Of a stretch of DNA of 64,000 bases, positions 1 through 7,012 are shown in pieces. The DNA lies in assembly GCA_964557545.1 (NCBI GenBank), contig CAZLAK010000005.1, positions 1-64,000 on the forward strand, read 5' to 3'. Origin of the DNA: CAZLAK01 sp964557545. Its GTDB lineage: Bacteria > Bacillota > Desulfotomaculia > Desulfotomaculales > Pelotomaculaceae. Position 1 is the stretch's first letter, and each line of letters opens with the position of its first letter. The notes under the pieces were generated by a model. That model had not been told where the DNA came from and did no database searches. It worked only from the letters and a program-made list of their open reading frames with translations. A program made the position numbers and the translations under genes.

Positions 1-102
1 GCTTCATTTAGCCTTCCGTGAAAGCCTTGATTTTTAAGAGTTGTAAGTTTTGCAGGTCGCACATATTAAACAATAAAAAAGTTAATATTTATGGGGGTTT
101 TT

Positions 103-1314
103 ATGCTGAAGAGGGATAAAGAGGATAATATAAGTATAAGTATATTAACAAATTTTATCAAAAATAAGAAAATATTACTTTTGTTTATTTTAGTACTTTT
201 AATAATAATTTTAATTAAAATTTATTCTGCAACAGGTGGGACGTTTTCCTATAATTACTATAAACTAGAGAAATATAATAAAACTGATATGTATGGTAAC
301 ACGCCTTTAATTAATGCGGTAATAAACGGAGATAGTGAGACAGCTAAAAAATTAATAAACCTTGGTGTTAATTTAAATATAAGAAATGCTAATGGAAGTA
401 CTGCACTTATAGCTTCTATAGAAAAAGGCAATGATGAAATAGCTAAATTATTAATTGAAAAAGGTGCAAATTTAGATATTGTTAATTATGAGCAAAATAC
501 AGCTCTCATGGTAGCTGTAACTAGAAATAATATTGAAATAGCAAATGAATTATTAAGGCATGGTGCAGATATAAATTATAGTAATGGCTACCATACTGCA
601 TTAATTATTGCTACTGAAAAAGGTTATGTAGAAATGGCTAAGATGTTGTTAATGAATGGTGCGAACATAAATTATAAAAACATAGTAAATAATACTGCTT
701 TAATAATTGCAGCGGAAAAGGGGTATTTTGAACTTGTAAAAATGCTTATTGAACTTGGTGCAGATTTAAATATCATTAACAATTATGGTTTTACAGCATT
801 AATGTACGCATTAAATAATAATCATGTAAAAATTGCTAAAACTTTAATTGAAAATGATGCAGATATAAATATTAAAGGCAAGGATAACAATACTGCTATA
901 GATTATGCCTTAAAGTTAGGTAATGATGAAATAATAAGACTTATGATAGATAAAAACACTAAACCTGTAACAAAATGGGAATGGGTTGGCACAGAAAGCC
1001 ACATTACTGTTCTAATAAAAGAAAGAATAGGCTTTCCTAGCGAATTTAGAATAATAGCCGTACAGCCAACTAATGGAATCATTGATGATACTTTTACAGG
1101 CCAATTCGATGAAAACAACACTTTGATTCATAATGGTCAAACCCTAAAAGAAACAGGAACTGGTTTTTATGTTGGTAAACAGAATTATACTCTTTGCTTG
1201 AAGAAAGAAAATAATGGTAATGTTATTAATTGTAAAATAACCTATTACAGCAAAACAGGTCATTGGACTTGGGGCGAAAACGGTGGTATCGATCTATATA
1301 AGACAATTATATAA
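103..1314 (+). CDS. membrane-anchored ankyrin-repeat protein
   Basis: A basic, charged N-terminus is followed by one strongly hydrophobic segment (about residues 25-45, rich in I/L) that should act as an uncleaved signal anchor. Seven or so ankyrin repeats follow, with the usual TALI.A...G..E.AK.LI..GA.... pattern, and then a repeat-free C-terminal domain of about 105 residues that I do not recognise. Ankyrin repeats bind proteins; the partner is unknown. I chose ATG 103 because a GGGGG run (93-97) lies 5 nt upstream; an in-frame ATG at 91 is the alternative. The gene is far more AT-rich than the genes around it, which suggests recent transfer or a phage/island cargo gene. It points away from the repressor block. 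Confidence 0.85.
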   Translation: MLKRDKEDNISISILTNFIKNKKILLLFILVLLIIILIKIYSATGGTFSYNYYKLEKYNKTDMYGNTPLINAVINGDSETAKKLINLGVNLNIRNANGSTALIASIEKGNDEIAKLLIEKGANLDIVNYEQNTALMVAVTRNNIEIANELLRHGADINYSNGYHTALIIATEKGYVEMAKMLLMNGANINYKNIVNNTALIIAAEKGYFELVKMLIELGADLNIINNYGFTALMYALNNNHVKIAKTLIENDADINIKGKDNNTAIDYALKLGNDEIIRLMIDKNTKPVTKWEWVGTESHITVLIKERIGFPSEFRIIAVQPTNGIIDDTFTGQFDENNTLIHNGQTLKETGTGFYVGKQNYTLCLKKENNGNVINCKITYYSKTGHWTWGENGGIDLYKTII

Positions 1315-1343
1315 GAATAAGTTAATAATTCAACTTTCGCAAT

Positions 1344-1787
1344 TTATCCCGCCAACCGTAGCTCGGGCACATCCGGCAGGCTTAACCTGAACCTCACCAT
1401 GTTCTCCGTCACATCGAAATACTCTGCCAACTCCCACACTTCAACAATGCCCTGCCTAAACGCCCGCAATAGCTTGTCCGAGGGCATTAGCCATTGTGCT
1501 GCCCACTTTAAAGCCCTAAATTCAACTCGGCTCACCTCCATGCGGTCCCGGTAATGAAAGTAAATGCGAGGTATGCGATAACCCACAGTGGTAAAGTGAT
1601 GACCCAACTCCTCGGCCAGCACGTAACGAAAATAAGCTCGTGGCGAATGGTAAAGGGAATTAGCTAGTCCAATTACCGGCGGCATGTCGGGTATAGCCAA
1701 ATAAACGGCTTCAAGCGGTGGTTCAAAGTCCCACCACTCAATCTTAATCCCCTCTTTTTCTGCCAAAGCGAATAATTCCACGGGCAT
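1344..1787 (-). CDS. ImmA/IrrE-family metallo-endopeptidase-like protein
   Basis: Resembles the ImmA/IrrE family, which in phages and ICEs cleaves or antagonises the CI-like repressor encoded beside it. The metal-site region reads AEELGHHF, so the first His of HEXXH is Glu; a similar ELGHH form occurs in many phage relatives, so this is not necessarily a dead enzyme. The C-terminal part (WAAQWLMPSDKL..., then AEYFDVTENMVRFRL) has the helical tail typical of the family. ATG 1787 is preferred because GAGGTG sits 6 nt upstream; an in-frame GTG lies at 1796. It follows the repressor gene on the same strand after about 200 nt, the usual immunity-region order. Confidence 0.8.
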   Translation of the reverse strand: MPVELFALAEKEGIKIEWWDFEPPLEAVYLAIPDMPPVIGLANSLYHSPRAYFRYVLAEELGHHFTTVGYRIPRIYFHYRDRMEVSRVEFRALKWAAQWLMPSDKLLRAFRQGIVEVWELAEYFDVTENMVRFRLSLPDVPELRLAG

Positions 1788-2002
1788 ATCTAGCACCTCA
1801 GCGTATTATGTCAGGATATAAAATATACTGACTGATATTCTTGAAATGAAATCTGCTCCAAAAAGTGATGGAGCAGTTAAAAAACGTAGATTTCAGAAGT
1901 TTTTGCTATTAATTGTCATCCCCCTCCAACAATATGGCGAAAAATGTCGAATATCCTAAAAAAGCTGAAACCTGCTACCCTTTGGCTGGAGTAGCAGGTC
2001 CG

Positions 2003-2338
2003 TTAATCTTTCTTTTTGCCGTATTTGCGGAGAATGTATTCTTGAAATTCCTCTAGGCTTCGCCGGGCCTCTTCGGGTAGTTCTTTGAGCGGATCGTCGG
2101 TGCGGTGGGCGGCAAGGGCGTCAAAATCATAAATCGAAGCTTTGGGACCATTTACTAGATAGTCCACAGACACATCCAAGACCTCAGCAAGTTTCCGCAG
2201 CATATCTGGGTCTGGCTTTCTTTGTTCACGTTCGTATCTATTAATCGTGGCATCAGAAACATTTAGAAGCTTGCCTAATTGAGCTTGTGTGAGTCCTTTC
2301 TTTTCGCGGGCCTTTCTTAACCTTTCCCCAAGTCCCAT
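2003..2338 (-). CDS. XRE-family (CI-like) repressor
   Basis: A 111-residue protein with an N-terminal helix-turn-helix (about residues 5-60: LRKAREKKGLTQAQLGKLL, then NVSDATINRYEREQRKPD), followed by the LAEVLDVSVDYLV turn and a charged C-terminal tail. It is a short phage-type repressor with no peptidase domain. The start codon lies just beyond the 15-bp palindromic operator at 2351-2365 and diverges from a Cro-like gene, so it most likely binds the five CTACCANNNTGGTAG-type sites described separately and represses both directions. The neighbouring ImmA/IrrE-like gene is the expected antagonist. Binding itself is inferred from layout, not shown. Confidence 0.88.
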   Translation of the reverse strand: MGLGERLRKAREKKGLTQAQLGKLLNVSDATINRYEREQRKPDPDMLRKLAEVLDVSVDYLVNGPKASIYDFDALAAHRTDDPLKELPEEARRSLEEFQEYILRKYGKKKD

Positions 2339-2350
2339 ACCTGCACCACC

Positions 2351-2365
2351 TTACCAACTTGGTAA
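2351..2365. promoter_or_regulatory. operator 1 of phage-type switch
   Basis: Perfect 7+1+7 inverted repeat TTACCAACTTGGTAA, 12 bp upstream of the repressor start codon; suited to autoregulation of the repressor. A TAGAAT-like -10 for the leftward promoter is visible between operators 1 and 2, but no good -35. Confidence 0.75.
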
Positions 2366-2403
2366 CTTTATTCTACCACAAGAGCAAAGAAGGAAAAATA
2401 TTT

Positions 2404-2418
2404 CTGCCAACATGGTAA
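2404..2418. promoter_or_regulatory. operator 2 (degenerate copy)
   Basis: CTGCCAACATGGTAA matches operator 1 at 12 of 15 positions and lies between the two divergent transcription starts. The imperfect left arm suggests weaker binding. Confidence 0.6.
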
Positions 2419-2426
2419 TTTTCTTC

Positions 2427-2455
2427 TTGACACTACCACATTGGTAGTTTATAAT
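2427..2455 (+). promoter_or_regulatory. consensus sigma-A promoter of the cro-like gene
   Basis: TTGACA (2427-2432), a 17-bp spacer and TATAAT (2450-2455) give a perfect vegetative promoter. The spacer is almost entirely operator 3, and operator 4 lies just after the expected start near 2462, so repressor binding would directly block RNA polymerase. Confidence 0.88.
2433..2447. promoter_or_regulatory. operator 3, inside promoter spacer
   Basis: CTACCACATTGGTAG occupies 15 of the 17 spacer positions between the -35 and -10 elements of the rightward promoter. Confidence 0.8.
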
Positions 2456-2467
2456 CAGAAATGAGAA

Positions 2468-2482
2468 CTACCAGATTGGTAG
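2468..2482. promoter_or_regulatory. operator 4, downstream of +1
   Basis: CTACCAGATTGGTAG lies in the 5' leader of the cro-like gene, ending just before its Shine-Dalgarno sequence (GAGGGGG, about 2484-2490). Centre-to-centre distance from operator 3 is 35 bp. Confidence 0.8.
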
Positions 2483-2499
2483 CGAGGGGGTCGGTGAAC

Positions 2500-2745
2500 A
2501 TGAAGCGACATATAGACCTTGCTAGAATCAGAGCACTTCGCAAGCAAAAGGGTCTTACTCAAGAGAACATGGCGCAAGCCTTGGGATATGAGACTGCCAT
2601 CGGTTATCACTATTTAGAAACAGGTAAGTGTCGTATTACTGCCGAAAGGCTTGCAGATATAGCAACCATTTTAGGTGTAAACGTTGATGATTTATATGCC
2701 TGTAAGACTACCAATGTGGTAGATGACCCAGCCATCAACGAATAA
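2500..2745 (+). CDS. Cro-like XRE-family regulator
   Basis: A small helix-turn-helix protein (ARIRALRKQKGLTQENMAQA, then a YETAIGYHYLETGK recognition region and a LADIATILGVNVDDLY tail), about 81 residues. ATG 2500 is chosen because GAGGGGG lies about 9 nt upstream; a longer reading frame from 2461 would begin at the transcription start and run through operator 4. It is divergent from the CI-like repressor and transcribed from a perfect promoter under operator control, so it is the lytic-side regulator of the switch. A fifth operator copy (2708-2722) lies inside its last codons. Confidence 0.85.
   Translation: MKRHIDLARIRALRKQKGLTQENMAQALGYETAIGYHYLETGKCRITAERLADIATILGVNVDDLYACKTTNVVDDPAINE
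2708..2722. promoter_or_regulatory. operator 5, distal intragenic copy
   Basis: CTACCAATGTGGTAG, a near-perfect inverted repeat matching the outer arms of operators 3 and 4, lies in the 3' end of the cro-like gene about 230 bp from the promoter cluster. It could act as an auxiliary looping site or as a roadblock. Confidence 0.65.
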
Positions 2746-2929
2746 GGATGTACCAACGAGCGGCATGAGGATCCCATGGTTGCACACCGCTCTTAAGATA
2801 CAGGAACTCTTTAACACTCCCCTCGATGTGATTTTCAGCGACCTCAAGGCTGACGCACTGGCTGGTTCCAGAGAACCCAAAGGGGCCGAAGTCTGTAGTT
2901 CGGACCAAATTGAACAGCGTATGCTATAG
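2723..2929 (+). pseudogene. possible remnant of a second HTH regulator
   Basis: A 68-residue frame overlapping the end of the cro-like gene. Its middle (HTALKIQELFNTPLDVIFSD) looks like the C-terminal half of an XRE helix-turn-helix domain, but the recognition helices are missing and no Shine-Dalgarno precedes the ATG at 2723. It is most likely a decayed fragment of another phage regulator; it may be a short unrelated gene or not translated. Confidence 0.35.
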
Positions 2930-3258
2930 TCCTGCCCGCCTGAAGAGCCCGGGTGGTTCCCGGGCGAAACCCCTCGGCGAAAGGGGTCGCGGGAAACCGC
3001 ACTTGATCGCACTGCGTGCGTCGGGGAAGTGCGAGGCGGAATGCAGTCCAAACGGCTGGCTTTTTCCGGGACGGGGTACCCCCGGCAGCAGGATCCTCTG
3101 AGAACCTGCTAGCAAGCCAGGACTAGAAAACCGGCGTGACGGCAGCACGTAAAATTGCCAGGCGGTGTAGTTTTTAGGACCCTCCGGCACAATATTATCA
3201 CCAAAAATCTGGAAAATCAAACCGGAGGCAGAGAGCCGGACACCTCGGCTCGCTTTTT
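2930..3258 (+). ncRNA. candidate structured RNA with intrinsic terminator
   Basis: There is no convincing gene here, but a dense series of helices: GCCCGGG/CCCGGGC (2947-2965), ACCCCT/AGGGGT (2969-2987), a GCGG-GAAA-CCGC GNRA hairpin (2989-3000), a branched unit AGTC + CTGGCTT closed by AAGCCAG + GACT (3045-3124) enclosing AGCAGG/CCTGCT (3087-3110), CCTCCGG/CCGGAGG (3181-3228), and a terminator at 3233-3258. This order of helices ending in a U-tract suggests a discrete RNA of about 330 nt. It could be an orphan omega-RNA, another IS- or phage-encoded RNA, or an untranslated leader; I cannot assign a family. Confidence 0.5.
3233..3258 (+). terminator. rho-independent terminator
   Basis: GAGCCG (3233-3238), a 7-nt loop and CGGCTC (3246-3251) followed by GCTTTTT. 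It closes the structured RNA or the immunity transcript. Confidence 0.75.
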
Positions 3259-3550
3259 AACACAACTGAATTTAACGCCACAACTCGTCGGCTGGCAGTG
3301 TGCGGGTGGAAATAACCACCCCTTCCGGATGCTGCTTTCTGTGCACGCCGCTTTGACCGCTTAGAGAGAAAGAGGCGGCCGGGACGTCTCCGGCAGGAGC
3401 GCTAACGGAATGCGATTCGCCTGGCCGGCTGCGCAGGGTTGTCGGCTTTTTCTGATATGTGGTGGTTTGCAGTTTGAACATCAGGACTAAAGGTTCCCCG
3501 GCCGCATGCGCCGGGGAACTGCAAATACGTTTTTTCGGGGGTTGAGTGCG
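3259..3550 (+). other. gene-free stretch with two strong hairpins
   Basis: No supported gene. It holds a GGGTGG-AAATAA-CCACCC hairpin (3304-3321) and a perfect 9-bp stem GTTCCCCGG/CCGGGGAAC (3493-3519), with GC-rich, probably structured sequence between them. The second hairpin lies 30 nt before the next gene and could be a transposon-end hairpin or a leader structure. Confidence 0.4.
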
Positions 3551-3919
3551 GTGCGCAGAACGGCAATCATCCCCAAGCATGAGACCAGCAAGCTGTCCGT
3601 CTTCAACGAGATTGCGAAAAAAGACGTGATGTGCGCCTGTGTGGACGGGCAGACGCTCATGGAAGCGAAAGACGTCTTGGAAAAACTCAATATCGTTCAT
3701 TACCCGATGCGTCCAAAAAACATCCCGAAAGATATTGGGGAAAAAATCAAAAGAGAGGCGCGGAGAAAAGCGAAGAAAAAATTTCGCGTGAGGCCGGAGC
3801 ATTACCCCATCCCGCCTTGGGTTGGGAAAAACAGCGCATACAAAAAGTACTACCTCGACTGTCTGGCCGCCGAAATCGAGTTGAGAAAGGGGTACGAAGA
3901 GTGTCTCAACGCGCGATAA
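3551..3919 (+). CDS. hypothetical phage-region protein, 122 aa
   Basis: Unrecognised. It has a short N-terminal segment with RRTAIIPKHETSKLSVFNEI, a central helical part, and a strongly basic stretch (about residues 68-85, KIKREARRKAKKKFR) that would suit nucleic-acid binding. GTG 3551 is chosen because GGGGGTTGAG lies about 7-15 nt upstream; the frame stays open further upstream to 3506. The next gene starts at or just after its stop, so the two are probably translated together. Position downstream of the immunity switch suggests an early phage function, but nothing in the sequence names it. Confidence 0.55.
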   Translation: MRRTAIIPKHETSKLSVFNEIAKKDVMCACVDGQTLMEAKDVLEKLNIVHYPMRPKNIPKDIGEKIKREARRKAKKKFRVRPEHYPIPPWVGKNSAYKKYYLDCLAAEIELRKGYEECLNAR

Positions 3920-3933
3920 CAATTGGGGAGGTC

Positions 3934-4398
3934 GTGGTGCTGGCCCGGAGGTACCTCGCGGTCCCCTCGGAGAGGGTGGCGATCATAGAGAGGGTTCACA
4001 ACTCTGGCCGGATGGCGGCCATCCGCCTGTTCAGCAAAAAGATAGGCGTTGCGTTCGAGGAACTCTGGACCTGGATCAAGAAGCACTACCGCGCCAAGAA
4101 GCTGGGCAGGCACCGCAAGCAGGTTAAGCTGCAGCCCGGCGACCCGCCGGCGCACGACCTTGAGGCCGAAGCTGCCGAACTGGCCGAGGAGCTGGTCGGC
4201 GCGGGCGGCGGGGAGTGGCGCGAAGGCAGGCGCAACACCTTCGCCAAGACCTTGAACAACAGGGCCAGGAGGCAGTCGCACCGTTCGCCCTGGCTGGCGG
4301 CGGCGCACGACCTTCTGGAGGGGCTTCAAAAAGAGTGCAGCGAAAAACTGTCAGTATTTTTGGCTGCGCCCCTCAGGGCGGAGTTTTCCAAGGGATGA
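3934..4398 (+). CDS. hypothetical phage-region protein
   Basis: Unrecognised protein of about 154 residues. The N-terminal 60 residues (EVVVLARRYLAVPSERVAII..., then VAFEELWTWIKKHYRAKKLG) could form a small helical DNA-binding fold; the middle is acidic and alanine-rich, and the C-terminal part basic. GGGGAG at 3925-3930 supports a GTG start at 3934 or 3937; an earlier in-frame GTG at 3901 overlaps the preceding gene. A clear intrinsic terminator follows 12 nt after the stop, so this closes a two-gene unit. Confidence 0.55.
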   Translation: MVLARRYLAVPSERVAIIERVHNSGRMAAIRLFSKKIGVAFEELWTWIKKHYRAKKLGRHRKQVKLQPGDPPAHDLEAEAAELAEELVGAGGGEWREGRRNTFAKTLNNRARRQSHRSPWLAAAHDLLEGLQKECSEKLSVFLAAPLRAEFSKG

Positions 4399-4409
4399 AG
4401 CAGCGGTTG

Positions 4410-4430
4410 CCGGCAAAAAGCCGGTTTTTT
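4410..4430 (+). terminator. rho-independent terminator
   Basis: CCGGC-AAAAA-GCCGG followed by TTTTTT. The first IscB element begins about 30 nt beyond it. Confidence 0.85.
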
Positions 4431-4442
4431 GTTTGCCTTTTT

Positions 4443-4888
4443 TAGGAAAGCTAGGCGAGTCACCGTACCCGCCCCCTGAAGGAGGCGGGCTTGCCGGGTT
4501 GAACCTGTAGGCCTGCGCCTGAGGGAGGGCAAGCCTTTTGGCTTCCGGTGACTAGCCTGAAGGGGGTACACCCTTCCTGTCGCTTTTGCGGCAGAGGTCC
4601 TTTGGGGGTTTTCTCCGGAGACCTGGGTTATCCCGGCGACGCCACCGGCGGATCTCGCCCGAGTCTGCCGCCCTGGCTCCGCGTGCGTCCTGCGAGGGTC
4701 GCACTCGGCCGGTCTTTTGGCTGGACGGCTTTAAACAGCCCCTGGGGGAACGGGGCAGTGAGGCGGTGTACAAGCCGGAGATAACTTTGGCGACGGGCAC
4801 AAACACGGGTTGGGGGCGGCCCCGGCGCGCTCTGTTTTAGCGCGCGCAAAACGCCCCTCCCCCCGAAGGGGACTGGAGAAAGGAGGTT
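4443..4888 (+). ncRNA. candidate IscB omega-RNA 1 (guide plus scaffold)
   Basis: The space between the element end and iscB is 430 nt of strong structure and no gene. AGTCACCG (4458-4465) pairs with CGGTGACT (4546-4553), with an added GGC/GCC, enclosing about 80 nt that include the terminal hairpin. Further stems occur before iscB, for instance GCGCGC/GCGCGC near 4828-4849. The second iscB element has the equivalent helix with different bases, enclosing 77 nt. IscB proteins are known to use such RNAs (HEARO/omega-RNA) encoded upstream with a guide at the 5' end; here the guide would be about 4443-4458, outside the element. Exact ends are inferred. Confidence 0.65.
4468..4489 (+). repeat. omega-RNA-side terminal hairpin of iscB element 1
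   Basis: CCCGCC, a C/A mismatch, CC-TGAA-GG and GGCGGG. The same 22 nt recur at 6142-6163. Confidence 0.75.
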
Positions 4889-4891
4889 CGC

Positions 4892-6130
4892 ATGAACACC
4901 GTCTACGTCCTCAACAGGCACGGCAGGCCCCTCATGCCCTGCGCTCCCCGCAAGGCGAGGGTCCTGCTCAAGCGGGGAAAGGCCAGAGTGGTCCGCTACG
5001 TCCCGTTCACCATCCAGCTCCTGCACGGTTCCAGCGGCTACCGCCAGAAGGTCTACGCCGGCCGCGACCGCGGCCTCACCCAGGGCGTATTTGCCTGCCA
5101 GGAGGACGGGAGGCCCCTTTTGCGCCTCCAGGTGACCGGCAGGAGGGACATTTCGGACCTCATCTACCAGCGTGCCGCGCTACGCCGGGGCCGCCGCTCC
5201 CGCAAGACGGGCTACCGTCCCTGCCGCTCCCGGAACCGCAGGCGTCCGGAGGGTTGGCTGCCGCCCTCGGTCGCGCACCTCTGGTACGAGCACCAGAAGG
5301 TTAGGTACCTGGTCGAGTCCGTCCTTCCGGTTGCCGCTTGGGCCGAAGAGGTGAACAGGTTCGACACCCGCAGGATGTGGGACCCGGGCGTCCGGGGCAG
5401 GGGTTACCAGGAGGGCCCTCTGAAGGGCAAAAAGGACGTCCGTCAGTACGTCCTGGAGAGGGACTCTTACCGTTGCGTCCTCTGCGGCGACCCCGAAGAC
5501 CTGGAGATCCACCATATAGTCTGGCGTTTCCGCGGCGGTTCCGACCGCCCGAAGAACCTGGTCACCCTCTGCAAGGGGTGCCACGACAGAGTGACTGCCG
5601 GGGAAATTGGGATTGATGCCGTGGTCGAGTCTTACCGCTGGCCGGCCCGGCTGAACGCCCTGAACCCGCTATTCGACGCCCTCAACGCGGTGAAGGTCGC
5701 CCCCGGCAGGGTGAAGGAGGCCCGCGCCGTGCTGGGTCTGGGCAAGGAGCACTGGGCCGACGCGGCCGCCCTGGTATATGTGGCTTTCGGCGTGAAGCCA
5801 GCCGCAGGGGACCTCCCGCCCCTGCTGCGCGGGCGTTTTGTCCGCACCAAGAACCGCCAGCTCCACCGCGCCAACCCCTCCAAGGGCGGGGAGCGTGCGA
5901 AGGCCCAGGGCAACCGGTACCTGGTCAGCAAGGGCGGCGTCCGGTTCATGCGGAACGACCTGGTGGAATACAGGGTCGGGGGTGCAAAAATCGTCGGTTA
6001 CATCAACGCCCTTCGCTCTTCCGGTTCCGTCCGGGTAGCAGACTGGCAGGGGAAGGAGCTGGTCAACGTGTCCGTCAACAAGCTGAAGAAGCTGCAGGAC
6101 CGCGATTCTATTGTCTGGGAGGTGAACTAG
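4892..6130 (+). CDS. iscB: IscB RNA-guided endonuclease (RuvC with HNH insertion)
   Basis: 412 residues, the usual IscB size. The N-terminal PLMP-type domain (GRPLMPCAPRKARVLLKRGKA) is followed by RuvC-I (AGRDRG, a variant of the common GIDPG but with Asp kept), an arginine-rich bridge (LRRGRRSRKTGY, RPEGWLPPS), RuvC-II (EEVNRFDTRRMW), a full HNH domain (CVLCG, LEIHHIV, KNLVTLCKGC) and RuvC-III (HWADAAALVYVAF). All four catalytic sites therefore look intact. AAAGGAGG lies 5-6 nt before ATG 4892. IscB is the ancestor-like relative of Cas9 and cuts DNA with its omega-RNA, here encoded directly upstream. A terminal hairpin follows the stop by 12 nt. Confidence 0.92.
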   Translation: MNTVYVLNRHGRPLMPCAPRKARVLLKRGKARVVRYVPFTIQLLHGSSGYRQKVYAGRDRGLTQGVFACQEDGRPLLRLQVTGRRDISDLIYQRAALRRGRRSRKTGYRPCRSRNRRRPEGWLPPSVAHLWYEHQKVRYLVESVLPVAAWAEEVNRFDTRRMWDPGVRGRGYQEGPLKGKKDVRQYVLERDSYRCVLCGDPEDLEIHHIVWRFRGGSDRPKNLVTLCKGCHDRVTAGEIGIDAVVESYRWPARLNALNPLFDALNAVKVAPGRVKEARAVLGLGKEHWADAAALVYVAFGVKPAAGDLPPLLRGRFVRTKNRQLHRANPSKGGERAKAQGNRYLVSKGGVRFMRNDLVEYRVGGAKIVGYINALRSSGSVRVADWQGKELVNVSVNKLKKLQDRDSIVWEVN

Positions 6131-6141
6131 CGGCCTTTCCT

Positions 6142-6163
6142 CCCGCCCCCTGAAGGAGGCGGG
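6142..6163 (+). repeat. 3'-side terminal hairpin of iscB element 1
   Basis: Exact copy of the 22-nt hairpin at 4468-4489. Its GAAGGAGGCGGG part lies too far (over 20 nt) from the next ATG to act as that gene's ribosome site. Confidence 0.75.
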
Positions 6164-6183
6164 TCCCCAGGCCGCATTTTTCT

Positions 6184-6966
6184 ATGGACTACTGCGAGTA
6201 CTGCGGCAAGCCCGGCTACGTCGAAGTTCACCACATCAAGAGCAGGGGTTCGGGCGGCAGTGACCACCCGCTGAACCTCATCAAGCTGTGTGTTGCCCAC
6301 CACCGCGAGGCGCAGGAGTACCGGATAGACAAGTACGTGCTCGTGGCGCTGGTGGCCAGGAGAGAAAGCGTTACTCCCGAAGAGGTATGCAAGGCGATAG
6401 GGCTTCCGGTTCCCGAGGAGTTTCCTTCCCCGCCCGAAAGACAGCCGGAGCCCACACTGGAAGAACTTATCCAGGCATGCATTTCTCTCAAGGAAGAGGC
6501 GGAAGAAATAAAGTGGGTAAAGGCCCAGCTCCTGTACGCCATACTCACGACGGGCGTCACGGCCTCCTGGGTGGCTTCGCAGATAAACGCCAGCGCCTCG
6601 TGGGTGAGGAAGCTGGTGAAGACCTACAGGGCGTTCCCGTCGGAGGACATGCGCGTGCCGGAGGTCGGGTTTGAAATGCACTACATAGCCGCCATGTCCC
6701 CCGACCCTGCGGGCTACCTCGCCCGGGCGGCGGACGAGGGCCTCAGCACGCGCCAGCTGCGGAAACTCATCAAGGAAGAGACGGCTTCTGATGAGATGAA
6801 GAGTATTATAGAGGAAGAAGAAGAAAAGGAAATGAGGGAGGCCAGGCGGGTGCTGATGGACGCGGAAGAAGTCATCTCCAAGGGCGGCCCTGCGGCCGAA
6901 TGGCTGCGTAACGAACTGAAGGACCTCGTGCTGGGAATGCGCGTCTCGGAGATCTCCGCGGCCTGA
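6184..6966 (+). CDS. HNH endonuclease-domain protein
   Basis: The first 40 residues form a compact HNH module: CEYCG, VEVHHIKSRGSGGSDHPLN, then LIKLCVAHHREA. This is followed by a linker, a region that looks like a helix-turn-helix (ASWVASQINASASWVRKLVK), and a glutamate-rich coiled-coil C-terminus (IIEEEEEKEMREARR). Such HNH proteins occur in phage replication or packaging regions; the exact role is unknown. ATG 6184 is only 2 nt beyond the iscB element and has no Shine-Dalgarno at present; without the element, AGGAAAG would stand 10 nt upstream. The insertion therefore probably separated the gene from its ribosome-binding site without cutting its coding part. Confidence 0.78.
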   Translation: MDYCEYCGKPGYVEVHHIKSRGSGGSDHPLNLIKLCVAHHREAQEYRIDKYVLVALVARRESVTPEEVCKAIGLPVPEEFPSPPERQPEPTLEELIQACISLKEEAEEIKWVKAQLLYAILTTGVTASWVASQINASASWVRKLVKTYRAFPSEDMRVPEVGFEMHYIAAMSPDPAGYLARAADEGLSTRQLRKLIKEETASDEMKSIIEEEEEKEMREARRVLMDAEEVISKGGPAAEWLRNELKDLVLGMRVSEISAA

Positions 6967-7012
6967 GCGTGCCCTCTCCGGTCGACGCTTTTCTGGAAAG
7001 GAGCTGGAAGGC

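Larger units (their letters stand above)
4459..6181 (+). mobile_element. iscB-bearing IS200/IS605-type element 1 (no transposase)
   Basis: Boundaries are inferred from four signs: an identical 22-nt hairpin near each end (4468-4489 and 6142-6163); the left end beginning GTCACC, comparable with GTCAACC in the second iscB element; the right end CCGCATTTTT, comparable with CCGGATTTTT there; and the fact that joining base 4458 to 6182 puts AGGAAAG 10 nt before the ATG of the HNH gene at 6184. It carries an omega-RNA region and iscB but no tnpA, so movement would need a TnpA in trans. In the strand sense of the tnpA/tnpB element the iscB element is inverted: its TTCA hairpin loops are on the bottom strand. 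Confidence 0.7.

Noticed and set aside
1..90. 5' part of spoVR at the left window edge
   Set aside because: The AT-rich sequence before the ankyrin gene does not encode the missing SpoVR residues in any frame.
2930..3260. Group II or group I intron
   Set aside because: No domain V-like hairpin, no GUGYG start, no maturase and no interrupted gene.
3272..3922. Minus-strand frame of 216 codons
   Set aside because: Opposes two better-supported plus-strand frames and a gene-free structured stretch; composition looks like a shadow.
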